Source of the DNA: UBA6022 sp049295575
GTDB lineage: Bacteria > Patescibacteriota > Saccharimonadia > Saccharimonadales > Saccharimonadaceae
Direction of reading: 5' to 3'
Length of the DNA: 64,000 nucleotides
Assembly: GCA_049295575.1 (NCBI GenBank)
Contig: JBAQQX010000002.1
Coordinates: forward strand, 124,001-188,000
How positions within the stretch are numbered: the stretch's first letter is position 1; the number at the start of each line of letters is the position of its first letter. This document shows, piece after piece, positions 25,222 to 34,562 of this stretch. A model generated the notes under the pieces. It was given only the letters and a program-made list of their open reading frames with translations. It ran no database searches and was not told the DNA's origin. A program made the translations under genes and the position numbers.

Positions 25222-27840
25222 ATGGTTAGCAGTCAAAAAGCACTGACAAAAGTGTTTGGAGATCCGCAGCAGCGGATTATTAAGCGATTACAGAAAAAGG
25301 TTGTGATAATCAACAGCCTTACTGATTCGTACAAAAAACTTAATAAGACTGAATTGAAGGCGAAGACAGCCGAATTTAAAACGCGCCTAGAAAAAAAGCA
25401 GGACACGCTTGATAGCTTGTTGCCTGACGCGTTCGCGCTTGTTCGCGAAGCGAGCGAGCGTGTACTTGGCATGCGGCATTTTGACGTGCAGCTAATTGGC
25501 GGCATGGCGCTTCACGAAGGCGATGTTGCTGAAATGAAGACCGGTGAAGGTAAGACGCTCGTAGCGACGCTACCTGTCTACCTCAACGCCCTTGAAGGCA
25601 AGGGTGTGCATGTCGTTACTGTCAACGACTACCTTGCTCAGCGTGACGCCGGTGAAATGGGTGAGCTGTATCACTTCCTCGGACTCTCAACCGGTGTAAT
25701 CATTAACGACGCTTCGTTCCTTTTCGACCCCAAGTTCGATAACGAAGCTCATGAAGACCCTCGTTTGAAGCGTCTTCGACCAGCGAGCCGAAAAGAGGCC
25801 TACGCAGCCGACATTACCTACGGCACCAATAACGAGTTTGGTTTCGATTATCTTCGCGACAACATGGTTGATGAAGTCGACCTACTTCGTCAGCGCGAAC
25901 TGAACTTTGCTATCGTCGACGAAGCCGACTCAGTTCTTATCGATGAAGCTCGTACGCCGTTGATTATCAGTGCGCCTGCGGCTGAAAATCCAGATAGTTA
26001 CTATCAATTTAGTAAAATTGCCGCCAAGCTCAAGGCTGACGACTACATTCTTGATGAAAAGCGTCGAAGTGTATCATTGACCGACCTTGGTGTTGAGCGG
26101 GTTCAAAAGATGCTTGGCATCAAGAACCTTTATACGCCTGACTATGTTCGTTCTGTCTACCATATGGACCAGGCTCTGCGCGCCCAGACCCTATTTAAAC
26201 GGGATAAAGATTACGTCGTCACTAACGACGGCGAAGTTATCATTGTCGATGAGCATACTGGTCGCTTGATGCAAGGTCGTCGCTACAATGAAGGCCTCCA
26301 CCAGGCGATTGAAGCCAAGGAGAATGTTCCTGTTCTTCAAGAGAGTATGACGCTCGCAACCGTGTCATTCCAGAATTACTTCCGCCTCTACGCTAAACTA
26401 TCGGGTATGACAGGTACGGCTTTTACTGAGGCTGAAGAATTCCAGCAGATTTATAGTCTTGATGTTATTCAAATTCCATCAAACCGACCGTTGATTCGTA
26501 TTGACCATGAGGACCTTATTTTCAAGACTGAAAAAGGGAAGCTTAAAGCCGTTGCTGATGCAATTAAGAAGTACCACGACGAGGGTCGCCCGGTTCTCGT
26601 TGGATCAGCCTCAATTGCTAAGAACGAACTTATCGCGAAGTATCTCGATAAAGAGAAAGTTTCTTACGAACTATTGAACGCCAAGAATAACGAGCGCGAA
26701 GCTGCAATCGTTGAAAAAGCAGGCGAAAAGGGTGCGATTACTCTCGCTACTAATATTGCCGGTCGTGGTACTGACATTAAGCTTGGTAAGGGTGTTAAAG
26801 AGCTCGGTGGTTTGGTTGTCATTGGATCAGAGCGACACGAGTCACGCCGTATTGATAACCAGCTACGTGGACGTGGCGGTCGTCAAGGTGACCCGGGTGA
26901 GACGCAGTTCTTCGTTTCTACCGAAGATGATCTCATGCGTATTTTCCAGGGCGAGCGCATCGCAGCTTTGATGGATCGACTTGGTGTTGACGAAGATACG
27001 CCAATTCAGAATAAGGCCGTGAGTAAGACACTTGAAGCAGCTCAGAAGCGTGTCGAGGGATACAACTTCGATACACGTAAAAACGTCGTTCAATACGATA
27101 ACGTGATTAACCGTCATCGTCGAGTTGTCTACACGATGCGTCGCAAGATTCTAGAAGGTAGCAATATTAAGCCAGAGGTTGAGCGTCTTATCGACGAGAA
27201 ATTAGCTGAACTTACGGTACTGCCAGCAAAAAACAATAAGTTATTTGCTGAAGAGTTTGAAGTTGTCTTCCCGCTATCTTCAAAGAAGATTAAGGCGATT
27301 GGCGATGAGAAAAACGACAAACAGCGACTTAATATGGCTCAAAAAGAAGCCAAGAAGCTTTACGCTGCTAAGGAAACTGAACTTGGTGAAGAAATTCTAC
27401 GAAAAGTTGAGCGTGAGGTTTATCTTCAGGTGCTTGATACATTATGGATGCAGCATCTTGAGAATATGCAGCATCTACGCGAGGGTATTCACTGGCGCAG
27501 CGTTGGTCAGAGAGATCCACTTGTCGAGTATCGTTCTGAGTCTCAGCATCTCTTTAAGAGCCTTCAGGGCACACTTCGTGATGAAGTTATTCGTTCGGTG
27601 ATGCATGTTCACAAACATGACGTTGTCGCTCGAGCCGACGAAGAGTATGACACTGAGTTAACTCGGCTTGCCGAACAGGCAGTTGAAAAAGGTGTAAATG
27701 ATATCACGGGCGGTGAAGAGAGCCGTGATGACGATTTTAAAACAACAAAAGCGAAATCAACAAGCGATCAGAATAAACTGAAAAACGACGCGCGCAAGAA
27801 GAAAAAAACGCAGCGTCAAAATCGTAAGAAGAATCGTTAA
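25222..27840 (+). CDS. secA: Preprotein translocase ATPase SecA
   Basis: SecA pushes secretory proteins through SecYEG. Walker A is EMKTGEGKTLVATLP, the DEAD-like box reads IVDEADSVLIDEARTPLIISAP, and NIAGRGTDIKLG and RGRGGRQGDPGETQF are in the second nucleotide-binding domain. The helical wing and scaffold domains end in LWMQHLENMQHLREGIHWR. At 872 aa it is full length. The tail is Lys-rich (KKKKTQRQNRKKNR) and lacks the Cys-rich zinc-binding end seen in many SecA proteins. Confidence 0.97.
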   Translation: MVSSQKALTKVFGDPQQRIIKRLQKKVVIINSLTDSYKKLNKTELKAKTAEFKTRLEKKQDTLDSLLPDAFALVREASERVLGMRHFDVQLIGGMALHEGDVAEMKTGEGKTLVATLPVYLNALEGKGVHVVTVNDYLAQRDAGEMGELYHFLGLSTGVIINDASFLFDPKFDNEAHEDPRLKRLRPASRKEAYAADITYGTNNEFGFDYLRDNMVDEVDLLRQRELNFAIVDEADSVLIDEARTPLIISAPAAENPDSYYQFSKIAAKLKADDYILDEKRRSVSLTDLGVERVQKMLGIKNLYTPDYVRSVYHMDQALRAQTLFKRDKDYVVTNDGEVIIVDEHTGRLMQGRRYNEGLHQAIEAKENVPVLQESMTLATVSFQNYFRLYAKLSGMTGTAFTEAEEFQQIYSLDVIQIPSNRPLIRIDHEDLIFKTEKGKLKAVADAIKKYHDEGRPVLVGSASIAKNELIAKYLDKEKVSYELLNAKNNEREAAIVEKAGEKGAITLATNIAGRGTDIKLGKGVKELGGLVVIGSERHESRRIDNQLRGRGGRQGDPGETQFFVSTEDDLMRIFQGERIAALMDRLGVDEDTPIQNKAVSKTLEAAQKRVEGYNFDTRKNVVQYDNVINRHRRVVYTMRRKILEGSNIKPEVERLIDEKLAELTVLPAKNNKLFAEEFEVVFPLSSKKIKAIGDEKNDKQRLNMAQKEAKKLYAAKETELGEEILRKVEREVYLQVLDTLWMQHLENMQHLREGIHWRSVGQRDPLVEYRSESQHLFKSLQGTLRDEVIRSVMHVHKHDVVARADEEYDTELTRLAEQAVEKGVNDITGGEESRDDDFKTTKAKSTSDQNKLKNDARKKKKTQRQNRKKNR

Positions 27841-27867
27841 TTAAACGGGTGGTAAAGGGAAAATAAA

Positions 27868-29154
27868 ATGAAACACACCGTTGAAGAAGTGCGTCTAAAA
27901 AATGGCGCACGCGGTCTTCTGATCGACGTACCAGGCGCTACTGTAATGAGCTTCCAGTTCCAATTCCGAGCTGGCAATCATTATGTACGCTCAAAAGATA
28001 TCTATGAAACAGCTCATATCATGGAACATATGGCCTTTGGTGCCAATGGTCAGTTTAAGAATGAACATGACTACGAAGCAGAGTTCACAAAGAACGGCGC
28101 GTACCATAACGCCTACACGAGTGATCTATCAATGGTCTATGTGGCCGACTGTGCTGACTTTGAGTGGGATCGTATCTTGGCTCTTCAGCAGGTGGCTATC
28201 TGTGAGCCTCGTTTTAATGCCGAAGAACTTGAGTCGGAAAAAGGCAATGTTAAGAGTGAGCTAACTGGGTATCTCAATAACCATAACCGTATTCTTTGGC
28301 CGAAAATTCAGCAACAACTTGGTGAAGACATCTATACTTATCGTCAACGTCTCCAGACAATTCCAAATATTACCCTCGCTGATGTTAAAGAGCACTACAA
28401 GCGTACACATACCGCTAAAAATATGCACTTTGTGATTGCTGGCAAGCTGCGCGGTCGTAAGAATGAAATTAAACGACAGCTTGAAGGGTGGAAGCTTGCA
28501 ACTGGTGAGCGTTTCGACGTCCCTAAACATGATCTTTCTAGTGGTAAGCCAACTCTCATCCGCCGTAAAGAAGCTTCGAACCTGACCTTTGGCTGGTCGA
28601 TGGTGATCCCTCGTGAGCTGAGCGATGAGGAAGTTGAAGCCATGAACTGCCTTGATCATATCTTGACTGGAACGATGCATTCTCGCATGTACGGAGCAGC
28701 ACGTAAGAAGGGTCTAGCATACGGCATGTTCTCAGATACCTCGGCTAGCTTCCACGACAGTAGTTGGGACTTTGGCGGCCAGGTGAACGTTGAAACTGCT
28801 GACGGTCTGTTTGATATTATTGTCCGAGAAATGAAATGTGTTCTCGATGGTAGTATTACAGAAGCGGAGCTTGCGGCCGCAAAATCCTATGCACTTGGAC
28901 GTTACCAGATGGGCGCCCAGACGGTATCTCAGATCAGTAACTTCTATACGAGCCGCTACTTCGCCGATGGCGTCGTTAAAGATTACAATAACGTCCCGAA
29001 CGCCATTCGTACGACGTCGCTTGATTGCATGATTAAGACAGCTCGCGAATTCATTGAACATAACACATGGGTGCTTGCCGGCGTGAGTAGTGGTGAGCGT
29101 GCTGAAGTTGTTGCACTAAGCAATAAGCTCGCATCACTGTTTGAAACGCGCTAG
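27868..29154 (+). CDS. M16 family zinc peptidase (pitrilysin/insulinase family)
   Basis: The inverted zinc motif HxxEH is intact at His50-Ile-Met-Glu53-His54, and the distal Glu is probably in EELESEKGNVKSEL near residues 119-132. The protein is 428 aa, with two homologous half-domains expected for the M16B type. M16B enzymes usually work as a pair with a non-catalytic partner carrying an Arg/Tyr pair, but no partner gene is adjacent. AAAGGGAA precedes the ATG. It follows secA by 27 bases, probably as an operon. Confidence 0.9.
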   Translation: MKHTVEEVRLKNGARGLLIDVPGATVMSFQFQFRAGNHYVRSKDIYETAHIMEHMAFGANGQFKNEHDYEAEFTKNGAYHNAYTSDLSMVYVADCADFEWDRILALQQVAICEPRFNAEELESEKGNVKSELTGYLNNHNRILWPKIQQQLGEDIYTYRQRLQTIPNITLADVKEHYKRTHTAKNMHFVIAGKLRGRKNEIKRQLEGWKLATGERFDVPKHDLSSGKPTLIRRKEASNLTFGWSMVIPRELSDEEVEAMNCLDHILTGTMHSRMYGAARKKGLAYGMFSDTSASFHDSSWDFGGQVNVETADGLFDIIVREMKCVLDGSITEAELAAAKSYALGRYQMGAQTVSQISNFYTSRYFADGVVKDYNNVPNAIRTTSLDCMIKTAREFIEHNTWVLAGVSSGERAEVVALSNKLASLFETR

Positions 29155-29157
29155 AAT
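29152..29157 (+). promoter_or_regulatory. -10 element of murD, leaderless
   Basis: TAGAAT overlaps the stop codon of the M16 gene and lies six bases before the murD ATG at 29164, which predicts a leaderless message. Confidence 0.45.
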
Positions 29158-29163
29158 AGAGCT

Positions 29164-30447
29164 ATGAAGATTGCAATTGCTGGCTATGGTCTCGAAGGGA
29201 AGTCGAACTACACGTATTTTTCATCACGCGGAGATGTAACAATAGTCGACGAACGCGACCAAGTAGACGATCTACCCGCAGGTGTCGCGACGATACTTGG
29301 CAGTAATGCATTCGCTCAGCTTGACGGCTTTGATCTAGTCGTGCGTACTGCCGGCCTGAGTCCTCGTAAAATTAAAACCGATGGCAGAATATGGTCTGCG
29401 ACCAATGAGTTCTTCGAAAAATGCCCAGCACCAATTATTGGCGTGACGGGCAGTAAGGGCAAGGGAACGACGAGTAGCCTGATAGCAAGCATTCTGACCG
29501 AAGCAGGGAAGACTGTTCATCTGGTTGGAAATATCGGTTTACCGGCATTAGATGAATTGGCGAATATCACAGAAGAAGACATTGTTGTTTATGAGCTCAG
29601 TAGCTTCCAGTTATGGGATGCAGTACGTTCACCGCAGGTAGCTGTCGTACTTCATATTGAACCTGACCACCTCGATGTTCATGCTGACTTTGACGAATAT
29701 GTTAGTGCTAAAGCAAACATTGCGCGATACCAGGGTATTAACGATCGTGTCGTATATAACGCCGCAAACGAGCAGGCGACTGCAATTGCCGAACAATCAG
29801 TTGGGCAACGCTTGCCGTATCAGACGGTGCGAACAGCTCATGTGAACGATGGCAACTTTTACTACAACGAACAACTATTGTGTTCAGTTGACGAATTGCA
29901 GCTACCGGGGGTGCATAACCAAGATAACGCTTGTGCGGCGATTACAGCTGTATGGCCGTGGGTGCAAGATGGTGTTGTAATTGGTGAGGGACTACGGGCT
30001 TTTAGCGGCCTCGATCACCGTCTGAAGTTAATCTCGTACGACCAAGGGGTTGGTTACTACGATGATAGTATCGCGACGACGCCAGGCAGTGCAATTGCTG
30101 CTATGCGAGCCTTCGCTGAGTCAAAGATTATTATTCTTGGCGGCTCGTCAAAAGGCGCTAGTTTTGATGAAGTTGCAAGTGTCGCGGCTAAGTCGAATGT
30201 AAAGTTAGCGATTCTGATTGGTAATGAGGCTGATCGGATCGAAGTAGCGCTACGGAATGTGGGTGTGGCATGTGTAAATAAGGGCAGTGGAGTGACTATG
30301 GCGGAAGTTGTTCAGATCGCCTCGGAGGCGGCTGATGAGAATGACGTCGTTATCCTGAGTCCAGCATGTGCCAGCTTTGGGATGTTCCGTGACTATAAAG
30401 ATCGTGGTGATCAATTTATTACTGCTGTCAAAGGCCTTTCGGCATAG
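29164..30447 (+). CDS. murD: UDP-N-acetylmuramoylalanine--D-glutamate ligase
   Basis: MurD adds D-Glu to UDP-MurNAc-L-Ala in peptidoglycan precursor synthesis. The N-terminal Rossmann-like domain (KIAIAGYGLEGKSNYTYF) is followed by the ATP loop GVTGSKGKGTTSSLIASIL, the ELSSFQLWD motif and LHIEPDHLDVHADFDEY. The C-terminal domain has VILSPACASFGMFRDYKDRGDQF. At 427 aa it is complete. It stands apart from the dcw cluster expected near the right edge of the window. Confidence 0.95.
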   Translation: MKIAIAGYGLEGKSNYTYFSSRGDVTIVDERDQVDDLPAGVATILGSNAFAQLDGFDLVVRTAGLSPRKIKTDGRIWSATNEFFEKCPAPIIGVTGSKGKGTTSSLIASILTEAGKTVHLVGNIGLPALDELANITEEDIVVYELSSFQLWDAVRSPQVAVVLHIEPDHLDVHADFDEYVSAKANIARYQGINDRVVYNAANEQATAIAEQSVGQRLPYQTVRTAHVNDGNFYYNEQLLCSVDELQLPGVHNQDNACAAITAVWPWVQDGVVIGEGLRAFSGLDHRLKLISYDQGVGYYDDSIATTPGSAIAAMRAFAESKIIILGGSSKGASFDEVASVAAKSNVKLAILIGNEADRIEVALRNVGVACVNKGSGVTMAEVVQIASEAADENDVVILSPACASFGMFRDYKDRGDQFITAVKGLSA

Positions 30448-30494
30448 TGCTATAATAGAATGGTCAGTGTAAGTGCAGTAAAGGAGTTGTCTCT

Positions 30495-31178
30495 ATGCAA
30501 TTGCCAAGCCATCCATCTCTTCCTAAAAGGCTCCGCCGGCCATTGGCGATAGGAGCAATAAGTATTGTAGCGATCACCCTCCTGGTGGTCGTTTTCTATT
30601 TCATTGCTCAGCCATACGTTGCGTCACAACTCGGATCGGTTGAAGACCGGCGATCGGGTAGGTTAGTGTACAAAGTTCCATCGAGGCTCGCGGATGATCG
30701 CTCGTTGATCCCGCGCTTGTTTGGCGGCACTGAGAGTAGCGATATGGTAGCACGAGCAGCAACGTGGTCATGGCGTGAGACAGGAGCGACTGATACGATT
30801 GATAATCTGTTATTTTCAATGGGATATAGCTATGTCGAAGCTAGAGGGGCAATACCATCGGACCGTACAAGTGTTATCACGCAACTTAAGCAATCCTCGC
30901 AGGCATCGATCGTGAGCCGTATACAGACGATAACTGGTTGCAGAGACTCCCCGGGTGTTACGCTGTCAGACTTCAGTCCCGCTGGGACAAAAGGCTTTAG
31001 CTATGATTACTCTTGTACGGATAGGCGTGGCGCAAAGTTACATGGCACAGCTAGCTTCTTGCTGGTCGATGATAGTAATGAGCTGCATCTGCTGATCATG
31101 CTGGGACGAGAAGATATTTGGCAGAACAATCGATCGCGCATTACGACGATGATGAATGAGATTAAAGTGGCGAAATAA
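30495..31178 (+). CDS. Membrane-anchored extracytoplasmic protein, unknown
   Basis: I do not recognise this 227-aa protein. One N-terminal helix (about residues 20-44) is preceded by basic residues, so the remaining 180 residues should lie outside. Two Cys (about residues 153 and 178; CRDSPG and YSCTDRRG) could form a disulfide. The C-terminal half has a beta-rich pattern ending in LHLLIMLGREDIWQNN. TGC-TATAAT lies about 48 bases before the ATG and AAAGGAG gives a good ribosome-binding site. Confidence 0.7.
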   Translation: MQLPSHPSLPKRLRRPLAIGAISIVAITLLVVVFYFIAQPYVASQLGSVEDRRSGRLVYKVPSRLADDRSLIPRLFGGTESSDMVARAATWSWRETGATDTIDNLLFSMGYSYVEARGAIPSDRTSVITQLKQSSQASIVSRIQTITGCRDSPGVTLSDFSPAGTKGFSYDYSCTDRRGAKLHGTASFLLVDDSNELHLLIMLGREDIWQNNRSRITTMMNEIKVAK

Positions 31179-31195
31179 TAGCGGTACGCTGATGG

Positions 31196-31201
31196 TATAA
31201 T
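31196..31201 (+). promoter_or_regulatory. Extended -10 element of prfB
   Basis: TGG-TATAAT lies eight bases before the prfB ATG, so the leader would be about two bases. Confidence 0.55.
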
Positions 31202-31209
31202 AAATAGCA

Positions 31210-32295
31210 ATGCAACCACTTCTTAAACGCCTCGAAACTCTTAAACATGCCATTGATGTGGCCTATGGTCAACTGCAGATCGATGACAAGAGTGAGCGGG
31301 CGCAACTGATCGAGCAAGAATTGGCGTCGCCGGAGATTTGGAACAACCCATCGTACGCACAGGAAAAAAGTAAGCAGCTAGCCGCCCTTAATGGCATGGT
31401 TGAGCCGTGGCAAACGCTCCGTCTCCAGGTAGCTGATATTAATGAGCTGCTTGAGCTTGGTGACGACTCGCTGCTAGGTGAGTTTGAGGGTCAGATTGGT
31501 GCGCTTGAAGCTGAGTTCGCTGCGCGACGAAAAGAACTGCTTTTTAACGGTAGCTACGATGACCATAATGCTATTATTCGACTTAGTGCTGGAGCGGGTG
31601 GTACTGACGCGCAGGATTGGACGGAGATGATAGAGAGAATGTACCTTCGCTGGGCCGAGAAAGCTGGTATGCAGACATCTATTGTCGAGCGCTCTGCGGC
31701 TGATGAGGCGGGGATCAAGAGTAGCGTTATAGAAGTGAATGGGTCGTACGCGTATGGAAAGTTACGCTCGGAGAATGGAGTCCATCGACTTGTTCGGCTT
31801 AGCCCATTTAACAGTGACAATCTTCGACAAACTAGTTTTGCCCTAGTTGAGATACTGCCTCAGATCGATGCACCAGACGAAGTAATGATCGACGACAAAG
31901 ATCTCAAGATCGACGTCTATCGAGCAGGTGGCCATGGAGGTCAATCGGTCAATACGACAGACAGCGCCGTACGTGTAACTCACTTGCCAACGGGCATTGT
32001 AGTGGCGATTCAGAATGAACGATCGCAGTTGCAAAACAGAGAAACAGCCATGAAGATTTTGCGCTCAAAACTTGCTCAACTACAACTTGAGCAACATGCC
32101 GAAAGTATCCAAGACCTCCAGGCGGGTGAGTCAGCAAGCTGGGGCGCTCAAATTCGCAACTATGTCCTTCATCCATATACGATGGTCAAGGACACTCGAA
32201 CCAAGTATGAAGATCGTGATACCCAGGGTGTACTTGGTGGCAAGCTTGATAATTTCATGACGGCATATCTTGAACAGTTTAACGAACGGTCGTAG
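31210..32295 (+). CDS. prfB: Peptide chain release factor 2
   Basis: RF2 ends translation at UAA and UGA. The SPF tripeptide that reads UGA is in RLVRLSPFNSDNLRQTSF, and GGQ is in YRAGGHGGQSVNTTDSAV. The 361-aa frame is continuous from its ATG, so the programmed +1 frameshift that autoregulates prfB in many bacteria is absent. Its presence shows UGA acts as stop here, unlike the Gracilibacteria and Absconditabacteria branches of CPR. The transcript appears nearly leaderless. Confidence 0.96.
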   Translation: MQPLLKRLETLKHAIDVAYGQLQIDDKSERAQLIEQELASPEIWNNPSYAQEKSKQLAALNGMVEPWQTLRLQVADINELLELGDDSLLGEFEGQIGALEAEFAARRKELLFNGSYDDHNAIIRLSAGAGGTDAQDWTEMIERMYLRWAEKAGMQTSIVERSAADEAGIKSSVIEVNGSYAYGKLRSENGVHRLVRLSPFNSDNLRQTSFALVEILPQIDAPDEVMIDDKDLKIDVYRAGGHGGQSVNTTDSAVRVTHLPTGIVVAIQNERSQLQNRETAMKILRSKLAQLQLEQHAESIQDLQAGESASWGAQIRNYVLHPYTMVKDTRTKYEDRDTQGVLGGKLDNFMTAYLEQFNERS

Positions 32296-32323
32296 TGGTA
32301 TAATAAGCAAAAAGGAGTGCATG

Positions 32324-32917
32324 ATGAATAAAAAGTGGTTGGTTCCAGGAATTATTATTGGTATCGTTGTAGTGCTCGGACTTATCTTCGCCGGTTCGTA
32401 CAATGGCCTTGTCTCACAACGAGAGGCGGTGACGGCGTCGTTTAGCAAAGTTCAATCACAGTATCAGCGCCGCGCTGATCTTATCCCAAATCTTGTAAAT
32501 ACCGTCAAGGGTGCAGCTAACTTTGAGCAGAGCACTCTGACGCAGGTCACTGAAGCACGCGCCAAGGCGACAAGTATTCAGCTTGATCCGAGTAAGGCGA
32601 CGCCTGAGCAGATCCAAGAGTATCAGCAAGCTCAGGGAGACGTGACGAGTGCATTGAGCCGACTATTGGCCGTGACGGAAAATTATCCGCAACTTCAGGC
32701 AACCCAAGCCTTTCGTGATCTACAGGTTCAACTAGAGGGTACTGAAAATCGTATTGCCGTTGCGCGCAACGACTATAACGATGTCGCCCGACCATACAAT
32801 ACTCGCCTACAGACATTCCCGACAAATGTCATTGCTGGTATATTCGGTTTTGAAAAGAAGCCATACTTCGAGGCTGAGCAGGGAAGCGATACAGCACCAA
32901 CCGTAGATTTTAATTAA
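32324..32917 (+). CDS. lemA: LemA family protein
   Basis: LemA proteins have a short extracytoplasmic N-terminus or signal anchor and a helical bundle; their function is unknown. One hydrophobic helix spans about residues 5-24, followed by YNGLVSQREAVTASFSKVQSQYQRRADLIPNLVNTVKGAANFEQSTLTQV, the family hallmark, and ending in FGFEKKPYFEA. The protein is 197 aa. The start is put at the second of two adjacent ATG codons because AAGGAG then sits at the best spacing. It is paired with a TPM-domain gene downstream, a common association. Confidence 0.93.
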   Translation: MNKKWLVPGIIIGIVVVLGLIFAGSYNGLVSQREAVTASFSKVQSQYQRRADLIPNLVNTVKGAANFEQSTLTQVTEARAKATSIQLDPSKATPEQIQEYQQAQGDVTSALSRLLAVTENYPQLQATQAFRDLQVQLEGTENRIAVARNDYNDVARPYNTRLQTFPTNVIAGIFGFEKKPYFEAEQGSDTAPTVDFN

Positions 32918-32928
32918 TTGAGTCATAT

Positions 32929-33828
32929 ATGTTCGTAATGAAGCATACGAGGCTTGGCGTCCTGCTGCTCGCGGCGGCGGTGTTACTGGGGGGCGGGCCG
33001 GTATCTGCGCTTGCAGTGCCGTCGGCGCCATCGCTTGAGCGGCCAATCGTTGATCAAACAAACACACTCTCTGAATCTGAAATACAGAGCCTGTCCGTCA
33101 AGATTACTTCTAGCCGCGGGGATAAAGATTACCAAGTAGGCGTGCTGATGATTCCTCGTCTAGATAACGAATCCATAGAGGAATACTCGATTAAGGTTGC
33201 GCGTGAATGGGGTATTGGACAAAAAGGCGAGAATAACGGAGTTTTACTGCTTGTCGCCAAAGACGACCGGCAGCTTCGCATAGAGGTCGGAAGTGGGCTC
33301 GAGGGTGATCTGACCGATGCTCAGAGTGGACGAATAATCCGCGATGTCATTACGCCGCAATTTCGCCAAGGCAATTATTATATGGGTATTAGTAATGGCC
33401 TAGAGAGTATTGCTGCCACGGTTAGCAAGCAACCAGATCCTCACGCAGCACCCGTGTTGACGGGATGGCAGAATTTTTGGAACATTGTAATGCAAGGTGG
33501 CGTGTTTTTCATCTTTGCTTTTTTGTGGCTAAGCTCTATTTTAGCTCGCTCAAAAAGCTGGTGGGCCGGAGGTATCCTCGGTGCTGTTGTTGGTGTAATT
33601 GTTGCAGTGTTTGCTGGTTGGGTTATTTGGTCAGTGTTATTGCTGATTGGTCTGGCTATTGGTGGGCTCGGTCTAGACTGGGTTGTGTCACGCAATTATC
33701 GAGATCGAGCTAGTCATGGCGAGGCACCTTCTTGGTGGGCTGGCGGGACGCATCTTGGCGGTGGCTTAGGCGGCGGTGGGTTTGGTGGCGGCGGCTTTTC
33801 GGGGGGCGGTTCGAGCGGCAGCTGGTAG
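32929..33828 (+). CDS. TPM-domain membrane protein (YgcG family)
   Basis: A signal peptide (about residues 1-26) is followed by the TPM domain, with RPIVDQTNTLSESEIQSL and LLVAKDDRQLRIEVGSGLEGDLTDAQSGRIIRDVITPQF. Two membrane helices lie near residues 180-200 and 208-245. The tail is Gly-rich (GGGGFGGGGFSGGGSSGSW), as is typical of YgcG proteins. The 299-aa protein faces outward. Its neighbour LemA is often encoded beside it. The biochemical role of bacterial TPM proteins is not settled; plant relatives act in photosystem II repair. Confidence 0.9.
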   Translation: MFVMKHTRLGVLLLAAAVLLGGGPVSALAVPSAPSLERPIVDQTNTLSESEIQSLSVKITSSRGDKDYQVGVLMIPRLDNESIEEYSIKVAREWGIGQKGENNGVLLLVAKDDRQLRIEVGSGLEGDLTDAQSGRIIRDVITPQFRQGNYYMGISNGLESIAATVSKQPDPHAAPVLTGWQNFWNIVMQGGVFFIFAFLWLSSILARSKSWWAGGILGAVVGVIVAVFAGWVIWSVLLLIGLAIGGLGLDWVVSRNYRDRASHGEAPSWWAGGTHLGGGLGGGGFGGGGFSGGGSSGSW

Positions 33829-33862
33829 GTATATCTCGGGCTTGTCCATAAAGAGTTTATGC

Positions 33863-33868
33863 TATAAT
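33863..33868 (+). promoter_or_regulatory. Extended -10 element of ftsE
   Basis: TGC-TATAAT lies ten bases before the ftsE ATG at 33879. No Shine-Dalgarno is present. Confidence 0.55.
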
Positions 33869-33878
33869 AACTAAAGAT

Positions 33879-34562
33879 ATGATTCTGCTAGATAGGGTAA
33901 CAAAAACATACGGTAAAGACATGCGACCTGCGATTAATCGCATTAGTTTGCACGTTGAGCCAAAGGAATTTGTTATTTTAGTTGGAACCAGTGGCGCAGG
34001 TAAGTCGACACTTCTAAAGCTACTGACTCGTGAAGAGAAGCCGACGAGCGGTAAGATCGTGGTTGGCGGTATCGACTATGATACGCTCAAGGACAAACAT
34101 ATTCCATTGCTTCGTCGTAAGATCGGTGTTGTCTTTCAGGACTTTAAGCTCCTCCCTCAGCGCACGGTATTTGAGAATGTTGCCTTCGCCCTTGAAATTG
34201 CAGGTATGACAAATAGAGAAATCAAGAATACCGTACCGAAGGTAATTGATCTCGTTGGCCTAACGGGTAAAGAGAAGAATTTTCCTCACCAGCTTTCTGG
34301 TGGTGAACGTCAGCGTGTTGCGATTGCACGTGCAGTTGTACGTCAGCCGAAAATCCTAATCGCCGATGAGCCAACAGGTAATCTTGACCCGAAGCATAGC
34401 TGGGACATCGTTCGCTTGCTCGAGAAAATTAACCGTTATGGTACGACTGTACTACTGACGACTCACAACGTTGATATTGTTAATAAATTGAAACGACGCG
34501 TGATTACTCTTGAGCATGGAAAAATTACAGCCGATCAAGCACAGGGGAGTTACAGGCAATGA
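33879..34562 (+). CDS. ftsE: Cell division ATP-binding protein FtsE
   Basis: FtsE powers conformational signalling through FtsX to extracellular peptidoglycan hydrolases. Walker A is GTSGAGKSTLLKLL, the Q-loop VFQDFKLLPQRTVFENVAFALEI is diagnostic for FtsE, the signature is LSGGERQRVAIARAVV, and Walker B is ILIADEPTGNLDP. The length is 227 aa. It overlaps ftsX by four bases (ATGA) and is near-leaderless. A CHAP-type hydrolase follows ftsX, giving a complete FtsEX-hydrolase module. Confidence 0.95.
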   Translation: MILLDRVTKTYGKDMRPAINRISLHVEPKEFVILVGTSGAGKSTLLKLLTREEKPTSGKIVVGGIDYDTLKDKHIPLLRRKIGVVFQDFKLLPQRTVFENVAFALEIAGMTNREIKNTVPKVIDLVGLTGKEKNFPHQLSGGERQRVAIARAVVRQPKILIADEPTGNLDPKHSWDIVRLLEKINRYGTTVLLTTHNVDIVNKLKRRVITLEHGKITADQAQGSYRQ

